A DNA stretch of 64,000 bases from Chitinophaga dinghuensis (GCF_003259435.1 NZ_QLMA01000011.1:62001-126000); one strand, 5' to 3'; counted from the first letter of the stretch, positions 42,712 through 52,902 are shown. Made by a program: numbers and translations. The notes: generated by a model not told the origin, from the sequence alone.

Positions 42712-43809
42712 TCAGACAATGATCTGTCGATCTCTCGCTATTACTTTCCAATTAGCTATCACATCATGGCTTTCTGCCACATATGCCTTTTCATAGAGTG
42801 CGACTGTAGGGCAAATATGTAATGGTACGCCATAACCGAGCGTACCCACCGGATATTTAGTCGCATCCTCTACTTCCATCACCAGATGCTCTTCACTTTG
42901 CGAAATGATTTTACCAGGAATATTCAGGAATTCTACCCGTGGCTGCGGACTCTCAGCAGCAACGGATTTGTGTCCTAAATCAAGACAGATATGCTGCGCA
43001 TCCAGCACAGATATCACCCTGCTCAACACCAATGCAGCATATTGAAATGGCTGCTCCGGCAGATTACGGGCATATCCAAAATCCCAGAATACAAAAGTAC
43101 CCGGACTACACTCAATGTCTTTACGCTGAGCATGAACAGGAAAAGTGGGAGAACCGCCGGCAACAATCACAGGCGCTTTCAATCCTGCCGCCACAATAGC
43201 CACCTGTAGCCGTTCTACAGGGGCATATGCCTCATCGCAACGCTGGGTACGTATATACATATCCGTATCATGCAGATGGCCGTCGTAGGCATGTAATCCT
43301 ACCGGAATAATACCTGGTAAGGCATGCAGATATTCGTATAGTTCCAGCGCTTTTTCCGGACGTATACCCGTGCGATTCATACCTACATTCAAATCCACAT
43401 ACACCGGCAATTTCCTGCCGATGGAAGCAAATAAATGACTGAGTTGATTAGCCGCCTCAACATTATCAACCAGGCAGGAGAACACAGTAGTATGATACTT
43501 CTGCACCAGCTCCAGCAAGCGTACAGCTTTAGGGCCCACTGGTTGATAAGCCATGAGTACATCTTTTGCGCCTGCAATTCCCAGCATCTCCGCCTCTGCA
43601 ATGGTGGCGCATTTGAATTTATCGATATGCGCATCCCGCATGAGCTGCACTACTTCCGTAATCTTATTTGTTTTTACGTGTGGGCGTAACCGTTGTACAT
43701 CATCGATCATCCCTTTTAACAGACGTATATTATCTATAATTCTGTCTTTATACACTACGATGGCAGGCGAGTCTACCTGTGCTGCATTTCTTAATTCGTA
43801 CCAATGCAT
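42712..43809 (-). CDS. D-threonine-aldolase-like PLP enzyme
   Basis: A 365-residue enzyme of the fold-type III PLP family (alanine-racemase-like N-terminal barrel) that includes D-threonine aldolase and D-serine deaminase of the DSD1 type. The PLP lysine is in LRPHVKTNK (residue about 47), and the C-terminal domain has the metal-site segment LDLGHKSVAAE. Reactions in this family are cleavage of D-3-hydroxy amino acids or their dehydration. A GntP-type permease gene lies 24 bases upstream; such permeases include the D-serine transporter DsdX, which fits uptake and breakdown of D-hydroxy amino acids. Confidence 0.85.
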   Translation of the reverse strand: MHWYELRNAAQVDSPAIVVYKDRIIDNIRLLKGMIDDVQRLRPHVKTNKITEVVQLMRDAHIDKFKCATIAEAEMLGIAGAKDVLMAYQPVGPKAVRLLELVQKYHTTVFSCLVDNVEAANQLSHLFASIGRKLPVYVDLNVGMNRTGIRPEKALELYEYLHALPGIIPVGLHAYDGHLHDTDMYIRTQRCDEAYAPVERLQVAIVAAGLKAPVIVAGGSPTFPVHAQRKDIECSPGTFVFWDFGYARNLPEQPFQYAALVLSRVISVLDAQHICLDLGHKSVAAESPQPRVEFLNIPGKIISQSEEHLVMEVEDATKYPVGTLGYGVPLHICPTVALYEKAYVAESHDVIANWKVIARDRQIIV

Positions 43810-43833
43810 GTTCTCGGATTTTCAGTTGATTGT

Positions 43834-45147
43834 TTATACGAAGAGGCTCAGCACCAAAGTGCCTGCCAGTCCTGTTATGGACACAATAGTTTCCATTACC
43901 GACCACGTTTTGATCGTATCTTTCACAGACAAGTTAAAGTATTCTTTGAACATCCAGAAACCGGCATCGTTCACATGGGAAAACATCAGGCTGCCTGCCC
44001 CGGTAGCGAGCACCATCAGATTAGGATTCACGCCTGAAGCGGGGATCATCGGCGCAACAATGGCCGCAGTAGTAAGTCCCGCTACTGTAGCGGACCCTAT
44101 GCAGACCCTGATAATAGCCGCAATGCCCCAGGCCAGTACCAGCGGATGTAAATGCAGCTGTTGTAAAGAATCAGCGATGTAGATACTCACCTTACTATCA
44201 TGCAACAACTGTGTCAATGCGCCAGAACCGCCTATAATCAATATGATCACGGCTACATCTTTCACTGCCTCATCCATAATGCTTAATATTCTTTTCGCGG
44301 GCATTTTACGGCGGTATCCAAGGAGATATGTGCCATTCAATACCGCCAGCAGCATTACTATCAGCGGTTCTCCTAACCAGCTCGCTATTTGGTATCTGGT
44401 ACTTCCTTCCGGCATCCGAAGTTTCACCAACGCGGTAACCGCCAGTAGCAATACCGGTAACATAGCTGCAAGGATGCTGGCTAACATACCTGGGATCTCA
44501 TTTTCAGGCAGTTCTTTCGCCTCAAACATCCTGGAAGGAGCATTGGTATAGTTTTTCAGCAAACGGGTAAAAACCGGCCCTGCAAGAATAATAGCAGGTA
44601 CAGCCAACAGTATACCATATAGCAAAGTCAGTCCCATACTGGCATGGAAATATTCAACCAGTGCAGAGGGAGAAGGATGAGGAGGTAGATAGCCGTGTGT
44701 AACGGAGAGCGCAGCGAGCATAGGGATACCCAGGTAGACAGCCGGTAATCCTGTTCGCGCTGCCACCATAAAGATAAGTGGCACCATCAGTACAAATCCG
44801 ATGTTATAGAAAAGGGGAATCCCCACTACAAAACCGGTTATCATCAGCGACCACTGTACATACTTAGGACCCAGGAGTTGCATTAATCCACCCGTTATTC
44901 TTTGGCCTGCCCCACTTTCCGCCACCAGCTTTCCTAACATGCTGCCAAAAACGATGACTACAATCAGAGAGCCTAGTGTCTTCCCGATACCTGTCTGGAT
45001 AGACTGGATTACATCCGGCATTTTCATTTGCAGGGACAATCCCATTAGCAGGGAAACAATCAGGAAAGAGAGGAAGGTATTCAGCTTGCACCAGGTAACT
45101 AATATTACCAGCAGCAGAATAGCAGCAATAACAATGAGTAATGGCAT
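43834..45147 (-). CDS. GntP-family permease
   Basis: A 437-residue polytopic membrane protein of the gluconate:H+ symporter family, with about 12 helices. Family features are LPPHPSPSALV in the middle and the C-terminal GVNPNLMVLATGAGSLMFSHVNDAGFWMFKEYF, with the HVNDAGFWM motif. Members carry gluconate or, in the DsdX branch, D-serine. Linkage to the D-threonine-aldolase-like enzyme favours a D-hydroxy amino acid substrate, but this is inference. It is the first gene of the three-gene unit with that enzyme and DUF2252. Confidence 0.88.
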   Translation of the reverse strand: MPLLIVIAAILLLVILVTWCKLNTFLSFLIVSLLMGLSLQMKMPDVIQSIQTGIGKTLGSLIVVIVFGSMLGKLVAESGAGQRITGGLMQLLGPKYVQWSLMITGFVVGIPLFYNIGFVLMVPLIFMVAARTGLPAVYLGIPMLAALSVTHGYLPPHPSPSALVEYFHASMGLTLLYGILLAVPAIILAGPVFTRLLKNYTNAPSRMFEAKELPENEIPGMLASILAAMLPVLLLAVTALVKLRMPEGSTRYQIASWLGEPLIVMLLAVLNGTYLLGYRRKMPAKRILSIMDEAVKDVAVIILIIGGSGALTQLLHDSKVSIYIADSLQQLHLHPLVLAWGIAAIIRVCIGSATVAGLTTAAIVAPMIPASGVNPNLMVLATGAGSLMFSHVNDAGFWMFKEYFNLSVKDTIKTWSVMETIVSITGLAGTLVLSLFV

Positions 45148-45207
45148 ACTTGCTCATTTTTTAGGTAATGAACAAGATATAAAAAAACGGATGTAAAGTA
45201 AAGCTGG

Positions 45208-46488
45208 TTATTCGTAACGCAGCGCAATGATTGGATCTAGTTTGGAAGCCTTAAAAGCCGGGTAAAGACCGGAGATAAGTCCCACCAGCGCGCAAATGCT
45301 CACGCCTATGAAGATCCAGAACCAAGGAATATAGAAAGGAGAACTGAGAAGAATGGACATAATATTGCCCAGCAGCATACCCGCTATTACCCCTATCAGG
45401 CCTCCCATCACGCTGATGATAATGGCTTCATAAAGGAATTGTTTGCGGATAACATTACTGGTGGCGCCGAGCGCTTTGGTAACGCCGATTTCGCGGGTAC
45501 GTTCTGCCACAGATACCAACATGATGTTCATCAGGCCGATCGCAGAGCCAAAGAGGGTGATAAAGGCGATAGCTACGGCAAACAGGTTCACCTGGCTCAG
45601 ACTTTTAAAGAGCATTTCTGCTATGCTGTCGCTCTTACTGATCACGAAGTTATCTTCTTCATTCACTGCCAGTCCGCGTACAATACGGAAAAGCCCTGTA
45701 GCTTCTCCTTGTGCGGGTTCCATATGATTCACATCTTTTACGGCAATACCGATCTGGTAGGAAATATTGGGTCTGTTGAAGATTCTTCGTGTATTGTTGA
45801 CCGTAGTAATGACCACATTATCTGCGCTCATCAGGCTACTACTACCTTTTGAAGCAAGCACACCGATCACTCTGTAACGCACGTCCCCTACTCTGATGGT
45901 GTTGTTTACCACGTTCTTCATTTTCTTGCCAAACAGTTTTTCGGCAACATCCTTTCCTAAAATTGCGACATTTCTACCAGAGGAAACATCCAGGGAGTTA
46001 AAGTTTCGTCCCTGGGCAATTTCATAATTGGATATGAGGAGATAATTCTCATCGCCTCCCAACACGGTCACATTGGGGTTGGTTTTCTTATCATCCTTAT
46101 AAACAGTGGCTATCCCGGAGGCTCTGACATTGATGCTTACATCAGCAGGGAAATGGAATCTTTCCTTGAAAGCCATGGCATCCTGGTAGGAAATCACCTT
46201 ATTACTGTTCGATTTCTTTACTTTTTTGATGTTTTTGTTCCCTTTTGAGGCTTTATCTCCCCCATCATCCCCAATACGCACTTGTATATCCCTGTTCCTG
46301 ATACTGAAGCTATTGGCGCCCATCATAGCAAAGCTGCTATAAATGCTGCTTTTCATACTATCAATAGCGGTGAGAATACCTACCAGAACGGTGATACCTA
46401 AAGCGATAATTGCTACAGTAAGCCCGGTACGTAGTTTATTACCGGTAACGGAACGATATGCCAGTGAAAATATATCTCGGGATTGCAT
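45208..46488 (-). CDS. MacB/FtsX-type ABC transporter permease
   Basis: A 426-residue permease with the MacB topology: an N-terminal helix (LRTGLTVAIIALGITVLVGIL), a large periplasmic MacB_PCD domain (residues about 50-290), and three C-terminal helices with AERTREIGVTKALGATSNVIRKQF, the FtsX signature. It ends KASKLDPIIALRYE, typical of the group. The ATPase partner is not adjacent in this window. Such permeases often export lipoproteins, peptides or drugs or act as mechanotransmitters; substrate unknown. A Lys/Asn-rich stretch (GNKNIKKVKKSNSNK) inside the periplasmic domain is unusual. Confidence 0.88.
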   Translation of the reverse strand: MQSRDIFSLAYRSVTGNKLRTGLTVAIIALGITVLVGILTAIDSMKSSIYSSFAMMGANSFSIRNRDIQVRIGDDGGDKASKGNKNIKKVKKSNSNKVISYQDAMAFKERFHFPADVSINVRASGIATVYKDDKKTNPNVTVLGGDENYLLISNYEIAQGRNFNSLDVSSGRNVAILGKDVAEKLFGKKMKNVVNNTIRVGDVRYRVIGVLASKGSSSLMSADNVVITTVNNTRRIFNRPNISYQIGIAVKDVNHMEPAQGEATGLFRIVRGLAVNEEDNFVISKSDSIAEMLFKSLSQVNLFAVAIAFITLFGSAIGLMNIMLVSVAERTREIGVTKALGATSNVIRKQFLYEAIIISVMGGLIGVIAGMLLGNIMSILLSSPFYIPWFWIFIGVSICALVGLISGLYPAFKASKLDPIIALRYE

Positions 46489-46568
46489 AATTACGGGTTA
46501 ATAGTAAAGTTAATATAATAATACATTCGAAACTCGCTTATTTGGGATGAATGGTTCCTTAAAAGCAA

Positions 46569-46597
46569 GAGGGCCCGCGCAGGTAGCGCGGGCCCTC
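46569..46597 (-). terminator. Terminator of the nuo operon
   Basis: A perfect 12-bp stem (46569-46580 with 46586-46597, core GGGCCCGCGC) with a 5-base loop; on the minus strand it is followed by TTGCTTTTAAG. It lies 25 bases after the nuoN stop. Confidence 0.75.
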
Positions 46598-46621
46598 ATC
46601 TTATATCGTATTACTATGTGT

Positions 46622-47995
46622 TTAGAGGCAACCTATCAACACGTGCGGGAAGATACCCAGCGCCAGGACGATGATTACTGTCAGGATCAGACCAGCTTTA
46701 AAACCGCTGGAAACTGGCTCCAGTACAGGGCTACCCTGTTTGAAGTACATAGCGATAATCACTTTGAAGTAGTAGTAAACGCTGATAGCAGCACACAGCA
46801 CCGCCAGAATTACCAACCAGAGGAGGTGTCCTTGCTGGATGGCTGCCGCCAGTACGAAGTATTTCGCGAAGAAACCTGCCGTAACTGGGATACCTGCCAG
46901 AGAGAACAGGAAAACGGTTACTGCAAAAGCCAGCAGCGGCTCTTTCTTAGCCAGGCCATTGAAGCCTTCGAAGGTATAGTCGTGCATCCGCATCAGTACT
47001 GCAAAAACGCCGATGGTAGCTACGCTGTAAGCGGCTGCATACAGGATAATACCTTGAGCGGCAGTCTGATTCATGGCGATTACCGCAAACAGCATGAAAC
47101 CTGCTTGCGCAATACTGGAGTAAGCCAGCATACGTTTTACGCTCTGCTGGAATACTGCGGTAAAGTTACCGAGTACCAAAGTCAGTGCAGTGATGATGGA
47201 AAGAATCAGCATCCAGTGCTGACTAATCGTACCGCCACTAAAACCTACATGGAACAATCTTACAAAAGCGATGAAACCACCTGCTTTTACAACAGTAGCC
47301 ATGAAAGAGGTGAATACGGTTGGAGAGCCGTCATATACGTCTGGAGTCCAGAAGTGGAATGGCGCTGCCGATACTTTGAAAGACAGTGCAAAAGCCACCA
47401 GGATGATACCACATAATGCGAGTGGAGAAACGTTGTCAGCTCCCAGTCCGAGGGCGCTGATTTCGAAAGTACCTGCAGAACCGTAGATCAGGGTAATACC
47501 CATCAGGAGTACGCCGGTAGAGAAACAGCCCATCAGGAAATATTTCAGGGCAGCTTCATTGCTTTTCTGATTCTTTTTATCGCTACCTGCCAGGATATAC
47601 TGTGGAATGGACATAATCTCGATGGCAAGGAACAACATCAACAGATTGTTGAAAGTAGCTGCCAGGGAGATACCAGCCAAAATGAAGAATATCAGCGCAA
47701 AATAATCTCCGACATGTTCTCCTACTTTTTCAAAATCACTACCCGACAGCAGGAAATATAGCAATGTAGCCCCCAATGCTACTGCATTGAAGATCACACT
47801 GAATTTAGACACTTCAATCATGCCAAACATAATATAGCTGCCCAGCTCAACAGAAGGATACTGTACGAGGTTGGCTATAAAAGCTATAATAATGGCCGCT
47901 ATGGCAAAAAATTTAATGGTCTGCTTATTTCGTGCAAATAAACCAACAAACATCAGTACAACGCCCGATAAAGCAGTAGAAATTAGTGCATTCAT
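46622..47995 (-). CDS. nuoN: NADH-quinone oxidoreductase subunit N
   Basis: Antiporter-like membrane subunit of complex I, proton-pumping arm. The 457-residue, roughly 14-helix protein has FLAIEIMSIPQYIL with the conserved Glu and SNEAALKYFLMGCFSTG with the Lys of the family, and the SSIAQAGFMLF segment. It is the last gene of the operon nuoA-N, 23 bases after nuoM. Confidence 0.96.
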   Translation of the reverse strand: MNALISTALSGVVLMFVGLFARNKQTIKFFAIAAIIIAFIANLVQYPSVELGSYIMFGMIEVSKFSVIFNAVALGATLLYFLLSGSDFEKVGEHVGDYFALIFFILAGISLAATFNNLLMLFLAIEIMSIPQYILAGSDKKNQKSNEAALKYFLMGCFSTGVLLMGITLIYGSAGTFEISALGLGADNVSPLALCGIILVAFALSFKVSAAPFHFWTPDVYDGSPTVFTSFMATVVKAGGFIAFVRLFHVGFSGGTISQHWMLILSIITALTLVLGNFTAVFQQSVKRMLAYSSIAQAGFMLFAVIAMNQTAAQGIILYAAAYSVATIGVFAVLMRMHDYTFEGFNGLAKKEPLLAFAVTVFLFSLAGIPVTAGFFAKYFVLAAAIQQGHLLWLVILAVLCAAISVYYYFKVIIAMYFKQGSPVLEPVSSGFKAGLILTVIIVLALGIFPHVLIGCL

Positions 47996-48018
47996 ATTTT
48001 TGCGTTACAAAACCCCGT

Positions 48019-49452
48019 TTAAAATTTAAGAACCGCTGCTGTTGTGCTGCTAACCAGATCCAGGATTGGTTTTGGATAAACACCCAGGATCAGGATGATA
48101 GCAACCACCACGCTCAGCGCCAGTGTTTCACCAGGCTGCAGGTCAGTAGTAGTTTCTGTTAATGCATTCGTATTGCCGAAAATTACTTTCTGAATCATAT
48201 TCAGCGTATATACTGCTGCCAGTATGATACCCAGTCCGGCAATAGCCATAAACCAGTGATTATAGTGGAAAAGTCCGCTAAACATCAGGAACTCACCCAC
48301 AAAACCGTTGGTCAGTGGCAGGCCGATATTGGCAAGACTGATAATTACCAGGAAGATAGCCATACGAGGAGCCTTCTGCGCGATACCGCCCAGATCGTCC
48401 ATATTCTTCACTTTCAGACGTTGTTGGATAATTTCAACGATTATCCACAATCCGATAATGTTAATACCGTGGTTGAACATTTGCAGCAACGCACCTTGCA
48501 TACCCTGCTCCGTTTTGGAGAAGATAGCGGCACTCATCAAACCGATGTGCGCAATGGAAGAATAAGCAATCAGTCGTTTCAGATCACTCTGTACCATTGC
48601 GATGCAGGAAGCATAGATGATACCGATGATAGATAATACGATGGCGACGTCTGTCCACATGCTGGCGCCTTCTGGCAATACCGGGAGCAACCAGCGGATC
48701 AGACCAAACAGACCCATTTTCACCATAACACCGGAAAGGATCATGGTTACAGGAGTCGGAGATTGTTCGTAAGTATCTGGCTGCCAGGTATGGAAAGGAA
48801 AGATCGGCATTTTGATGGCGAATGCAACAAAGAACAGCCAGAAGAGCCAGTTTTGTTGATCAGCGCCAAGATGCAGCGTAGTGAAGCTTTCCCAGCTGAA
48901 GGAATGATCCGGAGTCTGAGAATACAGGTAGATAATACCTACCAGCATCAGCAGTGAACCCAGGAATGTATAAACGAAGAACTTAAAGGTAACGGCTATA
49001 CGTTTTTCACCTCCCCAGAGTGAGCAGAGGAAGTAAACAGGAATCAGTGCCAGTTCCCAGAAGATGTAGAACTGCAGGGCGTCGAACGCGGTGAATACGC
49101 CGGTCAGACCCGCCTGCGATAACAACATCAATCCGTAGAAACTACTGGAAGATTCGTATTCGCGGTTGTTAATGTTGATGAAAACAAGCAGAAAAGCAAT
49201 GGCTGTAAGTAAACACAGCATCATGCCCATTCCATCTAACCCTACTTTGAATTGACTGCCCAGCTGAGGAATCCAGTTGGCTGCAAAGCTCAAATCTGCT
49301 GGTGCAGTACCGAGGCGGCACCATGCGCCGATTGCTGTTGCCACCGTTGCCAGGGATGCTACCATCGCCAGCTTTTTAGGCCCGGACCCCTTCAGGCCAA
49401 ATGCGATAAGGCCCGCTATGAAAGGAATCAATATTAATAAAACTGTCAACAT
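48019..49452 (-). CDS. nuoM: NADH-quinone oxidoreductase subunit M
   Basis: Antiporter-like membrane subunit of complex I. The 477-residue polytopic protein has FYIFWELALIPVYFLCSLWGG (conserved Glu in helix 5), FKFFVYTFLGSLLML with Lys, FAIKMPIFPFHTWQPD, and LKRLIAYSSIAHIG, all typical of NuoM. It lies between nuoL and nuoN. Confidence 0.96.
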   Translation of the reverse strand: MLTVLLILIPFIAGLIAFGLKGSGPKKLAMVASLATVATAIGAWCRLGTAPADLSFAANWIPQLGSQFKVGLDGMGMMLCLLTAIAFLLVFININNREYESSSSFYGLMLLSQAGLTGVFTAFDALQFYIFWELALIPVYFLCSLWGGEKRIAVTFKFFVYTFLGSLLMLVGIIYLYSQTPDHSFSWESFTTLHLGADQQNWLFWLFFVAFAIKMPIFPFHTWQPDTYEQSPTPVTMILSGVMVKMGLFGLIRWLLPVLPEGASMWTDVAIVLSIIGIIYASCIAMVQSDLKRLIAYSSIAHIGLMSAAIFSKTEQGMQGALLQMFNHGINIIGLWIIVEIIQQRLKVKNMDDLGGIAQKAPRMAIFLVIISLANIGLPLTNGFVGEFLMFSGLFHYNHWFMAIAGLGIILAAVYTLNMIQKVIFGNTNALTETTTDLQPGETLALSVVVAIILILGVYPKPILDLVSSTTAAVLKF

Positions 49453-49485
49453 AATTTATCTGCGCTTGTAACTTCTGCTTTTGGT

Positions 49486-51384
49486 TTATAATAAGAATCC
49501 GATCACAAATAATACGATCATACCGATTACCATGGCAAAGATGTAGAAACCAACATTTCCGCTCTGTAACAGACGGAACTGCTGACTACCCCATTTCACG
49601 CCACGACCTACGCCATTTACCAGTCTGTCGATTCCGGATTTTTCAATGGTATCACGGAAGAAACGACTCAGTTCATAGAGAGGTTTTACAATTACGGCAT
49701 CATATATCTCATCAACATACCATTTGTTTTCCAGTACTTTTCCTAAGCCTGTGCTTTCGGCGCCAGTATCCTGGTAGTTGACAAAACGGGAACGTGCTAC
49801 GAAGATCATTACTATTACCAACGCACTGCTCAGGCCCATCAGCAACCATTCTGTGCTGTGGCTCAGATGATGCGCTACTGCGAATGGAGCAGAAGGTGCA
49901 AAGATCGGCTCCAGGTATTCTGCCAGCAGATTCTTTGTACCAAATACTTCCGGCATACCTACATAACCGCCCAAAACAGACAGTACAGCGAGGATGATCA
50001 GTGGAATAGTAATAGCAGCAGGACTTTCATGCAGGTGATGTTCTTGTTCGTGGGTACCACGGAACTGACCGCAGAAAGTGATATAATACAGTCGGAACAT
50101 GTAGAAGGCTGTCATCAGCGCGCCTAAAAGTCCAAACGCATAGTAGGAAATATTTACACCGAATGCACTCGCGAGGATTTCATCTTTGGAGAAGAAACCG
50201 GAGAATCCAGGAATACCTGCAATTGCCAGGCAGCCTATCAGGAATGTAATATGTGTAGCGGGCATGTATTTCTTCAGTCCTCCCATTTTGCGGATATCCT
50301 GTTCGCCGCCCATTGCGTGGATGACGGAACCGGAGCCGAGGAACAACAGCGCTTTAAAGAAAGCGTGTGTCATTACGTGGAAAACTGCTGCACCATAAGC
50401 GCCAACGCCGAGTGCGAGGAACATATAACCCAGCTGGCTTACAGTAGAATAGGCCAGTACTTTTTTGATATCATTTTGTTTAAGGGCGATGGTAGCTGCA
50501 AAAAGTGCAGTAGCCACACCAATAATCGCTACGATGGTCTGTACGCAAGGCGCCAGTGTGTAAATCACGTTACTGCGGGCAATCATGTAGATACCGGCAG
50601 TCACCATCGTTGCAGCGTGGATCAGGGCAGATACAGGAGTAGGACCCGCCATCGCATCTGGTAACCAGGTATACAGCGGAATCTGTGCTGATTTACCAGT
50701 AGCTCCTACAAAGAGGAAGATAGCGATAGCCGCCAGTACAGGGCTGTTCATGCCCAGTGGCGCTGCCTTTGCAAATACTTCAGGGAAAGTAACAGTACCA
50801 AATTGCATGATCATGAAGAAAATACCGATCAGGAAACCAAGGTCACCAATGCGGTTCATGATAAATGCTTTCTTGGCAGCATTATTATAACTGGTATTTT
50901 TAAACCAGAAACCAATCAGGAGATAAGAACATAAACCTACGCCTTCCCAACCGATGAACATCATCACATAGTTGGCTCCTAAAACCAGGATCAGCATAGA
51001 GAACACGAAGAGGTTGAGGTACGCAAAATATCTTGCGAAGCTCTCGTTACTTTCCTCATGCATGTAAGAAGTTGAGTAGATATGGATCAGGGTACCTACA
51101 CCGGTAATAATCAGGAGGAACAGTGCACTCAGCTGATCTACCTGGAAAGCGAAGGGGATATGAAGCGATCCTACAGAGATGAAGTCGAACAGGCTAACTA
51201 CCTGTGCAGTAAATCCAGGCGTTTTTACCTGGAAAAAAATCAATAAGCTCACCACAAAGGCAGCCAACACCGTACTGCTTCCAACAAACCCTACGATGGA
51301 CTTGGATAAAAATCTGCGTCCCAATCCATTCACCAGGAAACCTAATAATGGTAAAAATGGTACCAGCCAAACTAGATTAATCAT
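49486..51384 (-). CDS. nuoL: NADH-quinone oxidoreductase subunit L
   Basis: Distal antiporter-like subunit of complex I. The 632-residue protein has FIGWEGVGLCSYLLIGFWF, the Lys-containing AKKAFIMNRIGD, SAQIPLYTWLPDAMAGPTPVSALIHAATMVTAG (all NuoL hallmarks), LAYSTVSQLGYM, and the C-terminal long helix region that ends in a membrane anchor (VGFYIFAMVIGMIVLFVIGFLL). The length is normal. Confidence 0.97.
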   Translation of the reverse strand: MINLVWLVPFLPLLGFLVNGLGRRFLSKSIVGFVGSSTVLAAFVVSLLIFFQVKTPGFTAQVVSLFDFISVGSLHIPFAFQVDQLSALFLLIITGVGTLIHIYSTSYMHEESNESFARYFAYLNLFVFSMLILVLGANYVMMFIGWEGVGLCSYLLIGFWFKNTSYNNAAKKAFIMNRIGDLGFLIGIFFMIMQFGTVTFPEVFAKAAPLGMNSPVLAAIAIFLFVGATGKSAQIPLYTWLPDAMAGPTPVSALIHAATMVTAGIYMIARSNVIYTLAPCVQTIVAIIGVATALFAATIALKQNDIKKVLAYSTVSQLGYMFLALGVGAYGAAVFHVMTHAFFKALLFLGSGSVIHAMGGEQDIRKMGGLKKYMPATHITFLIGCLAIAGIPGFSGFFSKDEILASAFGVNISYYAFGLLGALMTAFYMFRLYYITFCGQFRGTHEQEHHLHESPAAITIPLIILAVLSVLGGYVGMPEVFGTKNLLAEYLEPIFAPSAPFAVAHHLSHSTEWLLMGLSSALVIVMIFVARSRFVNYQDTGAESTGLGKVLENKWYVDEIYDAVIVKPLYELSRFFRDTIEKSGIDRLVNGVGRGVKWGSQQFRLLQSGNVGFYIFAMVIGMIVLFVIGFLL

Positions 51385-51440
51385 TTATCAATTCTATTTA
51401 CGACGTCGAAGAAATTAATAATTATGAAGGATGAGAATTA

Positions 51441-51758
51441 TTAATTTTTCAGCCTGTTAAGAATGTTAATATCTACGGATTTTGTATTTCTGTAGACCAT
51501 TGTGATGATGGCCAGGCCCACTGCTACTTCAGCAGCTGCTACAACCATGATGAAGAATACGAATAACTGCGCTGATCCGGCATCTACTTTTCCGGCATCT
51601 GCCCACATCTTGGAGAAGGCAACCAGCAACAGGTTTACTGCATTTAACATCAGTTCTATGCACATAAAAATGATGATGGCATTTCTGCGCATCAGCACTC
51701 CCATAACACCAATGCAAAACAGGGCGATACTCAGGAATATGTAATATTGAACAGGCAT
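51441..51758 (-). CDS. nuoK: NADH-quinone oxidoreductase subunit K
   Basis: Small three-helix membrane subunit of complex I, 105 residues. It has the conserved glutamate in IIFMCIELMLNAVNLLLVAFS (helix 2) and the third helix AAAEVAVGLAIITMVYRN with the second Glu. Both glutamates are part of the proton path. It lies 42 bases from nuoJ. Confidence 0.95.
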   Translation of the reverse strand: MPVQYYIFLSIALFCIGVMGVLMRRNAIIIFMCIELMLNAVNLLLVAFSKMWADAGKVDAGSAQLFVFFIMVVAAAEVAVGLAIITMVYRNTKSVDINILNRLKN

Positions 51759-51800
51759 ATAAATGAATTACGATTTACGAATTACACTGACCTGAAAGGA

Positions 51801-52301
51801 TCAGTCTTTTTTACCAATTACTACTGCACCTACCATTGCACTCAGGAACAGAATGCTGCTGATTTCAAAAGGTACCACATACTGTGTAAACAGGAGTTTA
51901 CCCAAGTTATGGATCAGACCAATTTCAGTGGCAGTTTCGCTCAGTGCAGGTACGCTTGCATCACGCAATGCTGCTACCAATACTACCAGTAGCGCGCCGC
52001 CACTGATAGCGCCGGCATATTTCAGCCAGTTGCGTTTATGAGGCTCAATGTCTGAGTTCAGGTTCATCAGCATCATTACATAAAGGAACAATACCATGAT
52101 GGCACCGGCATATACGATGATATGAACCACTGCCAGGAACTGTGCATTCAGCATGATGTAATGTCCGGCTATCGCGAAGAATGTCACGATCAGACATAAT
52201 ACACTTGTAACGGGATTTTTACTCAATACTACGCCCAACGCTGATACCAGCGCAACGAACGACAGCACCATGAAAATTATTTGTTGTATACTCATTCCCA
52301 T
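51801..52301 (-). CDS. nuoJ: NADH-quinone oxidoreductase subunit J
   Basis: Five-helix membrane subunit of complex I, 166 residues. The conserved VVHIIVYAGAIMVLFLYVMMLMN (helix 3 with its pi-bulge tyrosine) and the first helix LSFVALVSALGVVLSKNPVTSVLCL are present. A second ATG two codons in (52295) could also be the start. Confidence 0.95.
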   Translation of the reverse strand: MGMSIQQIIFMVLSFVALVSALGVVLSKNPVTSVLCLIVTFFAIAGHYIMLNAQFLAVVHIIVYAGAIMVLFLYVMMLMNLNSDIEPHKRNWLKYAGAISGGALLVVLVAALRDASVPALSETATEIGLIHNLGKLLFTQYVVPFEISSILFLSAMVGAVVIGKKD

Positions 52302-52344
52302 CTCTGCTATGTTTGACTATTGTATTGTGTTTTTTTGGAAGAAA

Positions 52345-52848
52345 TTATTTATCAGCTTTAGGATTAGGGATCAGGAGATCTTGTTTCCCATAGATAAAGC
52401 CTTTACGCTGATAGTTCGCTGGCGCGAAGGTTTCAGACATGTAAACAGCGTCTTTAGGACATGCTTCTTCACAAAAACCACAGAATATGCAACGCAGCAT
52501 ATTGATCTCATAGCGGGCAGCATATTTCTCTTCACGGTACAGGTGTTCTTCACCTGGTTTTCTTTCTGCTGCTTCCATAGTGATCGCTTCAGCTGGGCAG
52601 GCAACAGCACAGAGTCCGCATGCAGTACATCTTTCACGACCTTCTTCATCTCTGTTCAGTACATGTAATCCACGGAATACAGGGCTGAACTGACGTTTCT
52701 GTTCCGGAAAGGCAACGGTAGCCTTTCTTCTGAAAAGGTGTTTCAGGGTAATACCCATCCCTGTGAAGATAGCAGGGAGATACATCTTCTCCATGAAAGT
52801 CATGGGACTGCGATCAACTGGTTTTGCCCTATTAGTTAAAGTTTGCAT
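52345..52848 (-). CDS. nuoI: NADH-quinone oxidoreductase subunit I
   Basis: Peripheral-arm subunit with two [4Fe-4S] clusters (N6a, N6b), 167 residues. The two motifs are CTACGLCAVACP and CIFCGFCEEACP. It carries electrons from NuoG towards NuoB. The N-terminal amphipathic region precedes GMGITLKHLFRRKATVAFPE, as in other members. Confidence 0.96.
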   Translation of the reverse strand: MQTLTNRAKPVDRSPMTFMEKMYLPAIFTGMGITLKHLFRRKATVAFPEQKRQFSPVFRGLHVLNRDEEGRERCTACGLCAVACPAEAITMEAAERKPGEEHLYREEKYAARYEINMLRCIFCGFCEEACPKDAVYMSETFAPANYQRKGFIYGKQDLLIPNPKADK

Positions 52849-52902
52849 AATGAATGCTATTTAAGTCCTGCCATTGTTGCCAATGGCAGGTAAAATACAT
52901 GA

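Noticed and set aside
46547..47416. 289-codon open frame on the plus strand
   Set aside because: Antisense to nuoN and overlapping its terminator; no protein-like features.
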